A stretch of 64,000 nt of DNA from Flavobacterium flevense (lineage in GTDB: Bacteria > Bacteroidota > Bacteroidia > Flavobacteriales > Flavobacteriaceae), in the NCBI RefSeq assembly GCF_900142775.1, contig NZ_FRCC01000007.1, forward strand, positions 1 through 64,000. Reading direction: 5' to 3'. Below, in pieces: positions 1-9,492 of this stretch. The stretch's first letter is position 1. Every line of letters begins with the position of its first letter. The notes beneath the pieces are model-generated. The model searched no databases and was not told where the DNA came from. It saw nothing but the letters and a program-made list of their open reading frames with translations. A program made the position numbers and the translations under genes.

Positions 1-347
1 GTGGTATAAGTTAAAGGATTAGTTGTAGTAGCCGTGATTGTTCCAGAACAGTTATCTGTTGTAGTTGGAGCAATAGCTGTAGCCGAACATTCACCCGTTA
101 CATCAGCTAAAACTGGTTTTGCAGGTTTGCTAATATCTTTTACAATTACATTTTGAGTAGCTGTTTCTACATTTCCATTTCCATCATCAAAAGTCCATGT
201 GATTACATGAGTTCCCTGAGTGGTATAAGTTAAAGGATTAGTTGTAGTAGCCGTGATTGTTCCAGAACAGTTATCTGTTGTAGTTGGAGCAATAGCTGTA
301 GCCGAACATTCACCCGTTACATCAGCTAAAACTGGTTTTGCAGGTTT
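1..347 (-). repeat. Tandem HYR-module repeat, 219-bp period
   Basis: Bases 1-128 and 220-347 are identical, which gives a 219-bp (73-residue) period inside the adhesin gene. The second copy is cut by the window edge. Identity over 128 bp suggests recent duplication or ongoing homogenisation. Confidence 0.9.
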
Positions 348-2126
348 AGTTACATCTTCAACAACAACTGTTGATACTGCTGAAGTAGTTTCACAAGAAG
401 TTAAACCATTTGTTATTTTTACTTTGTAATCTCCATTGGCAGTAACTATTAAAGTTGATGCTGTTTGTCCATTTATAACAACATTGTTTTTGTACCATAC
501 ATAAGTTGGAGAAGAAGCGTTTGTATTAGCTGTTAAAGTTGTAGTCAAACAAGCTGATAAATCACCAGTGATGGTAGCTGTTGGTGGATCATTTACAGTA
601 ATTGTAGCAGAACCTGTTTGTGCTTGAGAACAAGTTGTTGAGCCTGCATCTTTGACACTTACTAGTGAGTAAACAAATGAGCCTGCAGTAGTAGTTGGTA
701 CTGCCACTGTAACAGAATTACCACTTGTAGTAGTCACTGTTAAATCATTCCCTCCATTTATTTTATAGGTGAAAGTATAGGGAGCTGTTCCTGAAGCTCC
801 TGTGAAAGTTATATTTGGGGCGGTTGCATCTTTACATACTGCATTAGTACCGCTGATAGTTGCTGTTGGTTTTGGATTTACAGTAACAGTTACTGTAAAA
901 GGAGTACCAGTACATGTACCTGATTTTGGAGTTACAGTGTATATTACATTTAATGGGAAATTATTTGAATTTGTTAAAGTTCCACTTATACTGGTTTGGT
1001 TTGTTCCAGCTAAGTTACCTGAAATGCCTGTTGCATTAGTAGGAGCGCTCCAAGAGTAAGTAGTACCAGTAGGAACCACTTCTGAACCTCCATTGACAGG
1101 AGTAACAGTAAACGAAGTACCACTGCAAATTGTAGCAATTTTATTTGCTATTACTGGTGTAGTGCAGCAAGATTCGACTGTTATTGTTGCTTCACTAGTG
1201 TTAAATCCATTTGTACATAAACCAGTATTTAAAATAACTGCTCTAAATTTAGTAGTTTCAGTTAAATTAGTTGCTGTATGTGTTGAAGTAGTATTTGCAA
1301 TACTTGTCCAAGTTGAAAATGGACTAATTGAATATTCCCATTTTGTTATAGTCGAACTTCCTGTTAAACCACTAACGGATAAATTGGTGCTATTGATACC
1401 TGAACAAACTGTTGAGTTTGGGCCTACAGAACCTTTAAGAGGGATTCCAAATGTTAAAGGAATATCGTTGCAAATATTTGAAGTTGAAGAGCCACCACTA
1501 ACAGATGCTAGTTTTGCAATATTTATTAGTCCAGGATTATTTGAATCACATATATTTATTCCAATACTACCAAACGGAATATTAAATTCAAGAAATTGAC
1601 CATCACCACTTGTAGTACAGCTATTAGAATTTCCATTAGTAGCACTAAAGTTATTGTTTGCTGTAATGGTTTTTGTGTTAAATGAAGTTGCTTTGTATAA
1701 AATAAAAGTTGAATTATTTTTAGCATCAAGTTCTAAAATATATTCTGCACCAGCTACAGACATGGTACCTCCAAAAGAATCAGTTGTTAATCCTGTTGAT
1801 GCATTATTATCTGTATCCAAATACATTCTGAATAGAGCTGAACCAGAATTACCAATTTTTATACCGATTTTTAATACTTGGCTTTGAGTATTAACTTTTG
1901 CCCAAATTGTATTTATTGCACAAGTTGTTGAAGCATTACTGTTTATAATTTGTTTAAACACAGTACCAGTAGCATATTCATCGTTTGCGCTTCCTGGTAT
2001 TGGGCAATAGTTTCCATCCGTGCCACTTTCTGATTGTCCAAAACCATTAGATATACTGAAAAGTAGTAAAAATAGAACAAAAAGTATTGTTTGTTTTATT
2101 TTTTGGTTGGGTAAAGTTGTTTTCAT
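1..2126 (-). CDS. Partial secreted multidomain adhesin with Ig-like and HYR repeats
   Basis: The frame is open from an ATG at 2126 to the left window edge (708 codons), so the C-terminus is missing. Residues 1-31 look like a signal peptide (Lys-rich start, hydrophobic run, NGFGQ). About 600 Thr/Ser/Val-rich residues follow, made of Ig/PKD-like modules (for example TYSWSAP and YVWYKN strands), and then at least two HYR-type modules (TDNCSGTIT, GTHVITWTFDDGNGN). The last two modules are tandem copies with a 219-bp period. In Flavobacterium such proteins usually end in a gliding-motility or T9SS C-terminal sorting domain, which would lie outside the window. The role is inferred to be adhesion or surface interaction. 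Short plus-strand ORFs between 800 and 1890 are antisense shadows. Confidence 0.85.
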   Translation of the reverse strand, partial: MKTTLPNQKIKQTILFVLFLLLFSISNGFGQSESGTDGNYCPIPGSANDEYATGTVFKQIINSNASTTCAINTIWAKVNTQSQVLKIGIKIGNSGSALFRMYLDTDNNASTGLTTDSFGGTMSVAGAEYILELDAKNNSTFILYKATSFNTKTITANNNFSATNGNSNSCTTSGDGQFLEFNIPFGSIGINICDSNNPGLINIAKLASVSGGSSTSNICNDIPLTFGIPLKGSVGPNSTVCSGINSTNLSVSGLTGSSTITKWEYSISPFSTWTSIANTTSTHTATNLTETTKFRAVILNTGLCTNGFNTSEATITVESCCTTPVIANKIATICSGTSFTVTPVNGGSEVVPTGTTYSWSAPTNATGISGNLAGTNQTSISGTLTNSNNFPLNVIYTVTPKSGTCTGTPFTVTVTVNPKPTATISGTNAVCKDATAPNITFTGASGTAPYTFTYKINGGNDLTVTTTSGNSVTVAVPTTTAGSFVYSLVSVKDAGSTTCSQAQTGSATITVNDPPTATITGDLSACLTTTLTANTNASSPTYVWYKNNVVINGQTASTLIVTANGDYKVKITNGLTSCETTSAVSTVVVEDVTKPAKPVLADVTGECSATAIAPTTTDNCSGTITATTTNPLTYTTQGTHVITWTFDDGNGNVETATQNVIVKDISKPAKPVLADVTGECSATAIAPTTTDNCSGTITATTTNPLTYT

Positions 2127-2704
2127 AATAATCAATTTTAGATATTGTTGGAGCTAAGTGTTATGTCTCGTATTGAAAAATAGGTCAAGCTATAATTTAA
2201 AGCGAATCTAAATACATTAAATTTCCAGAATAAATTTAATCTTCAAACAACCTAAAAACTCGTTAAAAAGCATTTTTAATTGTGAAACAAAACTTATAAC
2301 TTCGTTAAACTTCTCTTTATTCTTCAATTCAATTCTGAAAAATCTGTTAAAACCCGATTTTGTTTTTTTACTTTATTAACCGATAAATTGTTAATAAAAT
2401 ATTCGTTTTCCATTTTTTTAAGAAAATATATTTTTGGTTTCAAATTTAAATCAAACTTAAAGCTAATAAATGAATCCTGAAATAAAAAAGTCGACAAAAT
2501 GCAAAAAATAAGGATAAAATGCGTTAAAAATTAACAAAATGAAGTTTTGTATTACAAAATAATCGGTTTTTTAAAACATTGAAATCAAGTTTACTGATAA
2601 AGGAGCAGCTGTTTTATTTTGTTTCGACTTATAATTTATTCCAAGATTAATTGTATCTTTCTGTGAAAGAAGTTTGCAAAACAGACCCTCATAAAAATAA
2701 GTAT
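2127..2704. other. Divergent AT-rich intergenic region
   Basis: This region of about 580 bp lies between the adhesin (minus) and the polyphosphate operon (plus). It is very AT-rich with many short A/T runs. No RNA gene or long repeat is seen. A near-consensus -7 box, TATCTTTC, lies at 2654-2661 and could serve the operon. It makes a TTG start at 2651 unlikely. Confidence 0.5.
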
Positions 2705-3190
2705 ATGAAAAATTTAATATTAGTAAGGCATGCTAAATCTAATTGGGATATGCCTTTGAAAGATAGAGACAGACCTTTAGATCAGCGAGGGCTATATGAT
2801 GCTCATTTAGTTTCTTCGAATATTCAAAAACATATTCCGGCAAAATATATCATCTGGAGTAGTATTGCTAAAAGAGCTTCGGATACAGCGGTTATTTTCG
2901 CGCAGAATATTTTATATCCTATCGAAAATATTTTGTACAAAGAAGATTTGTACACTTTTGATGAAAAACAATTAGAAGAAGTTATCAAATCGTGTAATAA
3001 TAGTTTTGATAGTGTAATTCTTTTTGGGCATAATGCTGCCATTACAAATTTTGTTAATAAATTTGGAGATAAATTTATAGAAAATGTGCCTACCAGCGGC
3101 TTTGTTTCGCTTCAATTTGAAAACGATAGCTGGGAAGAAATAAAGAAAGGAAAAACTAAAAAAATAATAATTCCAAAAGATTTAAAATAA
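2705..3190 (+). CDS. SixA-like histidine phosphatase
   Basis: This 161-residue protein is of the branch-2-like histidine phosphatase (phosphoglycerate mutase) fold. The RH motif is in LVRHAKSNW (H9), a second arginine is R57, and the closing histidine is H109 in FGHN. E. coli SixA dephosphorylates phospho-histidine on HPt or PTS proteins; the substrate here is unknown. I chose ATG 2705 because the upstream TTG at 2651 lies in a probable promoter and the RHA motif must be near the N-terminus. The stop is 3 bp before ppk1, so the gene very likely opens a polyphosphate operon. That position hints at a link with phosphate or polyphosphate metabolism. Confidence 0.85.
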   Translation: MKNLILVRHAKSNWDMPLKDRDRPLDQRGLYDAHLVSSNIQKHIPAKYIIWSSIAKRASDTAVIFAQNILYPIENILYKEDLYTFDEKQLEEVIKSCNNSFDSVILFGHNAAITNFVNKFGDKFIENVPTSGFVSLQFENDSWEEIKKGKTKKIIIPKDLK

Positions 3191-3193
3191 AAA

Positions 3194-5266
3194 ATGTTTG
3201 ATCAAAAGTATATTGACAGAGAAAAAAGTTGGTTAGCATTTAACGCCAGAGTACTCCAGGAAGCCGCAGACGGTTCGGTTCCATTATTAGACAGATTACG
3301 GTTTTTAGGAATTTTTTCCAATAATTTAGATGAGTTTTTCAGAGTTCGATTTGCTGCAATTCGCCGATTAAGCTTATCGGGAAAATCCGGTGAGAAAATT
3401 TTAGGAGGAATATCAGCACAGCAATTAGTAAAAGATATTACTGAAATTGTAATTGAGCATCAAACCGAAAGTCTCGCAATCCTTAGAGAAATAGAATCAA
3501 GATTAGAGACAGAAAACATCTTTATTATTGATGAAAATGAAATTTCGACTGAACAGGAAGTTTTTTTAAAGGATTACTTTATTCAGACTTTGAGTCCTGA
3601 ACTAGTGACAATTATCTTAAACGATTTGGCCGAATTTCCTTTGTTAAAAGATAATGTAGGATATTTAGCTGTAAAATTAGTAATGAAAAAAGATGATGCT
3701 GTTCATTATGCCATCATCGAAATTCCTAAAACAATGAATCGTTTTGTTGTTTTACCTTCAAAAGATCATAAACACTATGTTATTCTTATTGATGATGTCA
3801 TCAGGCATAACTTAAAAAGTATTTTCAATATTTTTGATTGTACCAGTATTTCTGCCCACATGATTAAAATAAGCAGAGACGCACAATTAGATATTGATAG
3901 TGATTTGAGTAAAAGTATGCTTGAAAAAATTTCGACCAGTGTAAAAGAGAGAAGGATAGGGGAACCCGTGCGTTTTATTTATGACCAAATGATTGAGGAT
4001 GATACCTTAGAGTTTTTTCTGGATAAAATGAAAATTGTTTCTACTGATAGTATTATTCCAGGAGGAAGATACCATAACAGAAGGGATTATATGGATTTTC
4101 CTAATCTGGGAAGATTTGATTTATTGTATAAAAAAAATATTCCTTTACCTATTCCGGGATTAAATTTAGAAGGCAGTCTCTTAGAAAAAATCAGTCAAAA
4201 AGATTACCTGTTGCACGCTCCTTATCAGTCTTTTTCTTATTTAACTAAGTTTTTAAGAGAAGCTGCTTTAGATCCTAAAGTAACTTCGATAAAAATTACT
4301 TTATACCGTCTGGCTAAAAATTCTCAGATTATCAGTTCCTTAATTAATGCCGCTAAAAACGGAAAAAAAGTAACAGTTCAGATTGAATTGCAGGCTCGTT
4401 TTGATGAAGCTTCTAATATTTCTTATGCAGAGCAAATGCAACAAGAAGGAATTGATCTTATTTTTGGTATCAAAGGTTTAAAAGTTCACAGTAAAATTTG
4501 TGTTATCGAAAGAAATGAAAACGGAAAAACGAAGCGTTATGGTTTTATTTCTACAGGAAATTTCAACGAAGCGACTGCGAAAATTTATACCGATGTAACA
4601 CTTTTTACCAGTCATCAGCAAATATTAAAAGATATTTCAAAAATATTTGAGTTTTTTAATATCAACTACAGGGTGCATCGTTACAAGCATCTTATTGTTT
4701 CACCGCATTATACCAGAACAAAGTTTTATAAGTTTATAGAAAGAGAAATCTCTCATGCACGTGCCGGCAGAATAGCGTATATGAAGCTAAAAATGAATAG
4801 TTTGTCTGATTTTGCTATGATTGATAAACTGTATGAAGCAAGTAATGCCGGGGTTAAAATCCAGTTAGAAGTAAGAGGAATTTGCTCCTTAATTCCCGGT
4901 ATTAAAGGGATGAGCGAAAATATAGAGGCTATCAGTATTGTAGATAATTATCTGGAACATTCCCGTATTTATATTTTTGGTAACGGAGGACAAACAGAAG
5001 TGTATATCTCTTCAGCCGATTTTATGACCCGAAATTTAGATGGAAGAGTCGAAGTTACTTGTCCTATATATGATGAAAATATTAAAAATGAGTTAATCGA
5101 GAATTTTGATATTGGCTGGAAAGGAAATGTAAAAGCCCGTTTTCATTCGTATAAATTAGACAATAAATACCGTAGTAATGACGGTGAAAATATATTCAGA
5201 GCACAAATTGAGACTTACAAATATTACCAAAGAAAAGTAGGTTTATTGGAGAAAATTATTCTTTAA
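3194..5266 (+). CDS. ppk1: Polyphosphate kinase 1
   Basis: This 690-residue protein is full length for the family. It makes polyphosphate reversibly from ATP. The N-domain is marked by FLGIFSNNLDEFFRVR. The two PLD-like C-terminal domains contain ITLYRLAKNS, the LKVHSKICVI motif with the probable phospho-acceptor His432, and the second conserved His589 in LEHSRIYIF. The YISSADFMTRNLDGR signature follows. The gene starts 3 bp after sixA and is followed 28 bp later by ppx, so synthesis and degradation of polyphosphate are in one transcription unit. Confidence 0.97.
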   Translation: MFDQKYIDREKSWLAFNARVLQEAADGSVPLLDRLRFLGIFSNNLDEFFRVRFAAIRRLSLSGKSGEKILGGISAQQLVKDITEIVIEHQTESLAILREIESRLETENIFIIDENEISTEQEVFLKDYFIQTLSPELVTIILNDLAEFPLLKDNVGYLAVKLVMKKDDAVHYAIIEIPKTMNRFVVLPSKDHKHYVILIDDVIRHNLKSIFNIFDCTSISAHMIKISRDAQLDIDSDLSKSMLEKISTSVKERRIGEPVRFIYDQMIEDDTLEFFLDKMKIVSTDSIIPGGRYHNRRDYMDFPNLGRFDLLYKKNIPLPIPGLNLEGSLLEKISQKDYLLHAPYQSFSYLTKFLREAALDPKVTSIKITLYRLAKNSQIISSLINAAKNGKKVTVQIELQARFDEASNISYAEQMQQEGIDLIFGIKGLKVHSKICVIERNENGKTKRYGFISTGNFNEATAKIYTDVTLFTSHQQILKDISKIFEFFNINYRVHRYKHLIVSPHYTRTKFYKFIEREISHARAGRIAYMKLKMNSLSDFAMIDKLYEASNAGVKIQLEVRGICSLIPGIKGMSENIEAISIVDNYLEHSRIYIFGNGGQTEVYISSADFMTRNLDGRVEVTCPIYDENIKNELIENFDIGWKGNVKARFHSYKLDNKYRSNDGENIFRAQIETYKYYQRKVGLLEKIIL

Positions 5267-5294
5267 TAAAGAAATTAAAACACCAAAGAGAATA

Positions 5295-6185
5295 ATGATT
5301 AAAATTAAAAAATATGCTGCCATCGATATTGGATCTAATGCCATGCGTTTATTAGTAGTCAATATTGTGGAGCAGGAAGGGAAAGAACCCCAGTTTAATA
5401 AAAGTGCTTTAGTACGTGTTCCTATTCGTCTGGGACAGGATGCTTTTACAGTAGGTGAGATATCTAAAGAAAATTCAGATAGAATGGTAGATGCTATGAA
5501 AGCATTTAATCTTTTAATGAAAGTTCATAAGGTGGAAGCTTATAAAGCTTTTGCAACATCAGCCATGCGTGAAGCTTACAACGGGAAAGAAGTTGTAGCA
5601 CTGATTAAGAAAAAAGCCGATATAAAAATCGAAATTATTGATGGTAAAAAAGAAGCTGCTATTATTGCATCGACTGATTTACATCATTTATTAAAAACGG
5701 ATAAAACCTATTTATTTGTCGATGTAGGTGGTGGTAGTACTGAATTTACTTTGTTTTCAGATGGAAAAATAGTGAATTCCAGATCGTTTAAAGTGGGTAC
5801 CGTTCGTTTATTAAACAATATGGTTTGCGATGTAGTGTGGGAGGAAATTGAGAAATGGATTAAATCAAACACAGCCGATTTTGATGAGATTTCTTTAATA
5901 GGTTCCGGAGGAAACATCAATAAGTTGTTTAAAATGTCAGGAAAAATGCAGGATAAACCAATGTCTTATTTGTATATCAATTCCCAATATGCCTTTTTAA
6001 ATTCGCTTACTTATAATCAGAGAATTTCAGAACTTGGGTTAAATCCAGATCGTGCCGACGTAATTATTCCTGCCGTTCGTATTTATCTGAATGCCATGAA
6101 ATGGAGCGGATCGAGAAACATTTATGTACCTAAAATTGGTCTTTCTGACGGAATTGTGAAAGCCATGTATTTTAATAAAATATAA
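5295..6185 (+). CDS. ppx: Exopolyphosphatase, Ppx/GppA family (short form)
   Basis: This 296-residue member of the ASKHA fold has phosphate-1 loop AAIDIGSNAMRLL near the N-terminus, phosphate-2 loop FVDVGGGSTEF mid-protein, and LIGSGGNINKL. It lacks the C-terminal HD-like extension of the roughly 500-residue E. coli Ppx, as is usual for the short two-domain type. It should release phosphate from the ends of polyphosphate chains or hydrolyse pppGpp; the sequence does not decide which. It is the last gene of the sixA-ppk1-ppx operon. A 15-bp palindrome at 6192-6206 follows the stop. Confidence 0.93.
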   Translation: MIKIKKYAAIDIGSNAMRLLVVNIVEQEGKEPQFNKSALVRVPIRLGQDAFTVGEISKENSDRMVDAMKAFNLLMKVHKVEAYKAFATSAMREAYNGKEVVALIKKKADIKIEIIDGKKEAAIIASTDLHHLLKTDKTYLFVDVGGGSTEFTLFSDGKIVNSRSFKVGTVRLLNNMVCDVVWEEIEKWIKSNTADFDEISLIGSGGNINKLFKMSGKMQDKPMSYLYINSQYAFLNSLTYNQRISELGLNPDRADVIIPAVRIYLNAMKWSGSRNIYVPKIGLSDGIVKAMYFNKI

Positions 6186-6187
6186 TA

Positions 6188-6350
6188 TGACTGTCCGCTG
6201 AGCGGACTAAATAAAAAAAAGCCACTAATTTCACGAAATAACACAAATTGAGATGTCATAATATTCCACGAATCTGCCAAAGGCAGATAAAAATTTGTGT
6301 AATCTTTTTTAAAATCAGTAATATTTGTGCTAATTAGTGTAATTCGTGGC
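6188..6350. repeat. Composite dispersed repeat: short palindrome plus long imperfect inverted repeat
   Basis: A palindrome GTCCGCTGAGCGGAC (6192-6206) is followed by TAAATAAA. An imperfect inverted repeat with arms of about 30 bp follows: GCCACTAATTTCACGAA... at about 6221 against ...AATTCGTGGC ending 6350. A diverged copy of the same composite is at 21106-21235 on the other strand. The palindrome may also terminate ppx transcripts. Confidence 0.75.
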
Positions 6351-6417
6351 AAAAATAAAACTCGTGCGTTTATCCAGTGATTGGTATAAGAACCGGATAG
6401 TCTAAAATATAAAAAAA

Positions 6418-7002
6418 ATGAATAAAAACAGATTAGAAGCTTTTAGTGATGGTGTTTTAGCGATTGTAATTACCATTATGGTTTTAGAATTAAAAATGCC
6501 CGAAGAGGAACATTTTAGTGATTTGCTTCCTCTTTTTCCTGTATTTATGAGTTATATTTTAAGCTTTATTTATGTTGGGATTTATTGGAACAATCATCAT
6601 CATTTGTTACATAGCGCAACAAAAGTAAATGGTAAAATTTTGTGGGCAAATCTTCATTTGCTTTTTTGGCTTTCTTTAATTCCGGCTTCTACTGCCTGGA
6701 TGGGAGAACATAATTTTGCGAAAGCTACGGTCACCGTTTACGGAATTGTGCTTTTTATGTCGGCGGTAGCATTTGTTATTTTGCAAACCACCATTATCTG
6801 TTTAGATGGTAAAAAATCTTTTTTGGCACAAGCCATAGGAAAAGATATTAAAGGAAAATTATCAGACGGATTGTATTTAGCAGCAATTATAGTTTCTTTT
6901 TTCAACCAATGGATTTCACTGGCCATTTATCTTATAGTTGCCTTAATGTGGTTGATTCCTGATTCCCGAATAGAAAAGAAGATTTTAGAAAATCAAAATT
7001 AA
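6418..7002 (+). CDS. TMEM175-family (DUF1211) membrane channel
   Basis: This 194-residue integral membrane protein has the family signature at the very N-terminus: R5...F9-S10-D11 in NRLEAFSDGVLAIVITI. It then has about six hydrophobic segments and the His-rich YWNNHHHLLH loop before LWANLHLLFWLSL. Bacterial TMEM175 homologues of this size have one six-helix repeat and assemble as tetrameric potassium-selective channels lacking the classical TVGYG filter. The gene stands alone, converging with dnaX. Confidence 0.88.
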   Translation: MNKNRLEAFSDGVLAIVITIMVLELKMPEEEHFSDLLPLFPVFMSYILSFIYVGIYWNNHHHLLHSATKVNGKILWANLHLLFWLSLIPASTAWMGEHNFAKATVTVYGIVLFMSAVAFVILQTTIICLDGKKSFLAQAIGKDIKGKLSDGLYLAAIIVSFFNQWISLAIYLIVALMWLIPDSRIEKKILENQN

Positions 7003-7003
7003 A

Positions 7004-8712
7004 TTAAGCATTGATATCTAATCCAAATGTAGAACGTAAAAGGTCTATATTTGGATTTATTTCTTGTAAACGATTGTATTTATCCTGATCGTTTAAGGCT
7101 TTCTTGATAGATACATTTTCGTTTACAATGACTTCAATATTAATATTGTGGTTGTGAAGATGTCCTCTCAGGTGTCCTAAAAGACCGTTCATTTCTTTTT
7201 CAAAATCCAGCTTAGAACCCTCATTTGGTAATTCAATACTGATAGTTGTTCCGTTTAAAACAGGATCATTTATAAGTAATAAAGATTCCATGATTCTAAA
7301 ACCTTTATCGCCTAATCTTTTGGCATAATTCGTCCATTGCAAGAGCATTTCGGTTTCTGTAAATTCTTCAGTAGGCAAATCGACAGTTTCCCGTACTACT
7401 ACTTTTTTACTTTCTTCCAATGCTTTTTTGGCACGAATACTCGATAAGGATAAAGCCGAAAACTGAGGTCCTGTAGCTTCGTTTTCTGTTTTCTTTGGAA
7501 TTTCCGGAGCTGGTGTAGTGGTAATTGGAGCTTCTTTTTGAACTGGAGCTGAAACAGGAGTTTCAATCGTTTTTTTAGGTTGCTCTGCTATTGAATAATC
7601 GTTTTTTCTAAAATAAGTGGGCGGAATTATAAAGGACTCAGCTTTTTTTTTTCTCCGTCAAAAGTGACAGAGGCTAATTGCATTAAGCATAGTTCAACCA
7701 GTAATCGCTGGTTTTGACTTAGTTTGTATTTTAAATCACAGTCATTTGCAATAGCAATTCCTTGTAAAAGAAATTCCTGAGTACATTTTTGAGCCTGAAT
7801 TCCGTACATTTTTTGTGCTTGTTCACCTACTTCTAATAAAGTTAAAGTAGCAGGTGTTTTGCTGACCAATAAATCTCTGAAATGCGAAGCTAATCCGGCT
7901 ACAAAATGATGCGCATCAAATCCTTTAGCAAGAATATCATTGAATGCCATCAATAAATCAGGGATTTTATTTTCTAAAATTAAATCGGTTATACTGATGT
8001 AGGTTTCATAATCCAGTACGTTTAGGTTCTCAGTAACCGCCTGACGGGTTAAATTAGTTCCGCAGTAGGAAACAACACGGTCAAATATAGACAAAGCATC
8101 ACGCATAGCACCATCTGCTTTTTGGGCAATAATGTGCAACGCATCATCTTCAAAATCAATTCCTTGATTTTGTGCTACTTCAGCCAGATGTTCTTTCGCA
8201 TCTTTTACGGTAATTCTTTTGAAATCAAATATTTGACAACGCGATAAAATTGTTGGAATGATTTTATGTTTTTCGGTCGTAGCCAAAATAAAAATGGCAT
8301 GTTTAGGTGGTTCTTCTAATGTTTTCAGGAAAGCATTAAAAGCCGCCGAAGACAACATGTGTACCTCGTCAATAATATAAACTTTGTATTTTCCGGTTTG
8401 TGGCGGGATTCGAACCTGATCTATCAGATTACGAATATCATCTACCGAGTTGTTAGATGCGGCATCCAATTCGAAAACATTAAAAGCAAAATCTTCGTTA
8501 GGATCATCATAACCGGGCTGATTGATCTTTCGGGCCAGAATTCTGGCGCAGGTAGTTTTTCCAACACCTCTGGGACCTGTAAATAATAGGGCAGAAGCTA
8601 AATGGTTGTTTTCTATAGCGTTCAATAACGTATTGGTAATCGCCTTTTGTCCCACAACATCATTAAATGTTTGTGGACGGTATTTGCGAGCTGATACTAT
8701 AAATTGTTCCAT
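7004..8712 (-). CDS. dnaX: DNA polymerase III gamma/tau subunit, frame broken at an A10 run
   Basis: Frame 0 from ATG 8712 gives 361 residues: Walker A GPRGVGKT (46-53), DEVH (115-118), sensor LSRC (156-159), ending at a TAA at 7627. Just before it the coding strand has ten A residues (7652-7643). A -1 shift there continues without a stop to 7004, through a Pro/Thr-rich linker and the tau C-terminal domain ending IDLLRSTFGLDINA (569 residues). The zinc-module cysteines of E. coli DnaX are absent, which I take to be normal for this lineage. Frame 0 alone would give a gamma-like clamp-loader subunit; slippage would give tau, which binds polymerase and helicase. The alternative is a homopolymer sequencing error. 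A -7 box TATATTTG lies at 8739-8732. Confidence 0.9.
7643..7652 (-). promoter_or_regulatory. Candidate slippery A10 site in dnaX
   Basis: The coding strand reads GGAG, then ten A residues, then GCTGAG. The zero frame stops 15 bases after the run; the -1 frame is open for another 200 or so codons. E. coli dnaX (A AAA AAG with an upstream GGAG-type element) and Thermus dnaX (A9, transcript slippage) are the known precedents. Confidence 0.6.
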
Positions 8713-8784
8713 AGAAATTTTTATTCGAAAGCAAATATAGGGTTTGAAAATTCAAAAAACAAATTCAAAAATCTAAAGGAGAGT

Positions 8785-9426
8785 TTAAATTTTAGATTTT
8801 CTGTTCTTTAACAAAAGGACAATTAAAGCTAAGAAAAGTATCCCATTAATTATTAATGAAGTAATAAGGATTTTAAAGTTAAAATCCTCTATTGTGTTTT
8901 CTGTACTTAAATTTTGTGATAATTTGTATGCCCTTAATTGTTCCAATTGATAGAACCAATTAGACATTGTTTCGTTTCTGATTTTTAAATTATCAATTTC
9001 ATTGCTTAATGAATCTATTTTTGTAGTTTTTCTTTCAGAACTTGTAAATAATGGAATTGGAGGTAGGAATCCAGGTGGAATTTCTATTGTTTGAGTCGGT
9101 AGGCAATAATCTAATTTTATTGTTTTGTCATTATTGAAGTTAGCATATACAATCCATAAATCTTTTTTAAACGGGAATATTTCACAATTTGAATTTATAA
9201 ACTTTCCTTTAATGAGGGATGATTTATAATTTCCTTTGTAAAGTTCAATAATTCTAAAAGAATAGGTTCTTTCTATTGTATCAATCTTTATTAATTCTCC
9301 ATAAAAAACAATATTTGAATATTTAAGTCCTTTCGAAACCATTGTTTCTCTTAAATGTGGTGGACAATCACAACAATAAATAGTATTGAACCATAGGCAA
9401 AGTATTAATAAGAAACAGTTTTTCAT
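8785..9426 (-). CDS. Secreted or membrane-anchored protein with NTR/TIMP-like N-terminus
   Basis: This 213-residue protein of unknown function starts at ATG 9426 (MKNCFLLILCLWF). A longer frame to 9465 would put charged residues before the signal peptide. After the signal sequence the mature part begins with CDCPP, followed by IVFYGELIKID and a later FINSNC. This Cys-x-Cys start plus the v-F-x-G strand resembles the NTR/TIMP-like domains of Bacteroidota surface proteins. Residues about 185-205 form one transmembrane helix (LIINGILFLALIVLLL) with a short basic tail, so most of the protein would be outside the cytoplasm. No operon partner is evident. Confidence 0.65.
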   Translation of the reverse strand: MKNCFLLILCLWFNTIYCCDCPPHLRETMVSKGLKYSNIVFYGELIKIDTIERTYSFRIIELYKGNYKSSLIKGKFINSNCEIFPFKKDLWIVYANFNNDKTIKLDYCLPTQTIEIPPGFLPPIPLFTSSERKTTKIDSLSNEIDNLKIRNETMSNWFYQLEQLRAYKLSQNLSTENTIEDFNFKILITSLIINGILFLALIVLLLKNRKSKI

Positions 9427-9492
9427 TTTTAATTTTATACAGATATTAATTTGTAAGATTAACACTAAGTTTATTTAATACTAACTAATTTT

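Noticed and set aside
1..347. CRISPR array
   Set aside because: The 219-bp repeat is coding and tandem without spacers; no short regularly spaced repeats were found anywhere in the window.
802..1887. Three plus-strand ORFs of 77-168 codons
   Set aside because: They are antisense to the open adhesin frame, Val/Pro-rich by reverse complementation of Thr/Asn repeats, and have no recognisable protein features.
2651..2704. N-terminal extension of the SixA-like gene from TTG 2651
   Set aside because: It contains a near-consensus -7 box and adds 18 residues before the RH motif, which is normally at residues 8-9.
8397..8420. tRNA-like T-arm (GGTTCGAATCCCGCC on the minus strand)
   Set aside because: It lies inside the conserved dnaX coding sequence (VRIPPQTGK); no acceptor, D or anticodon arms can be formed around it.
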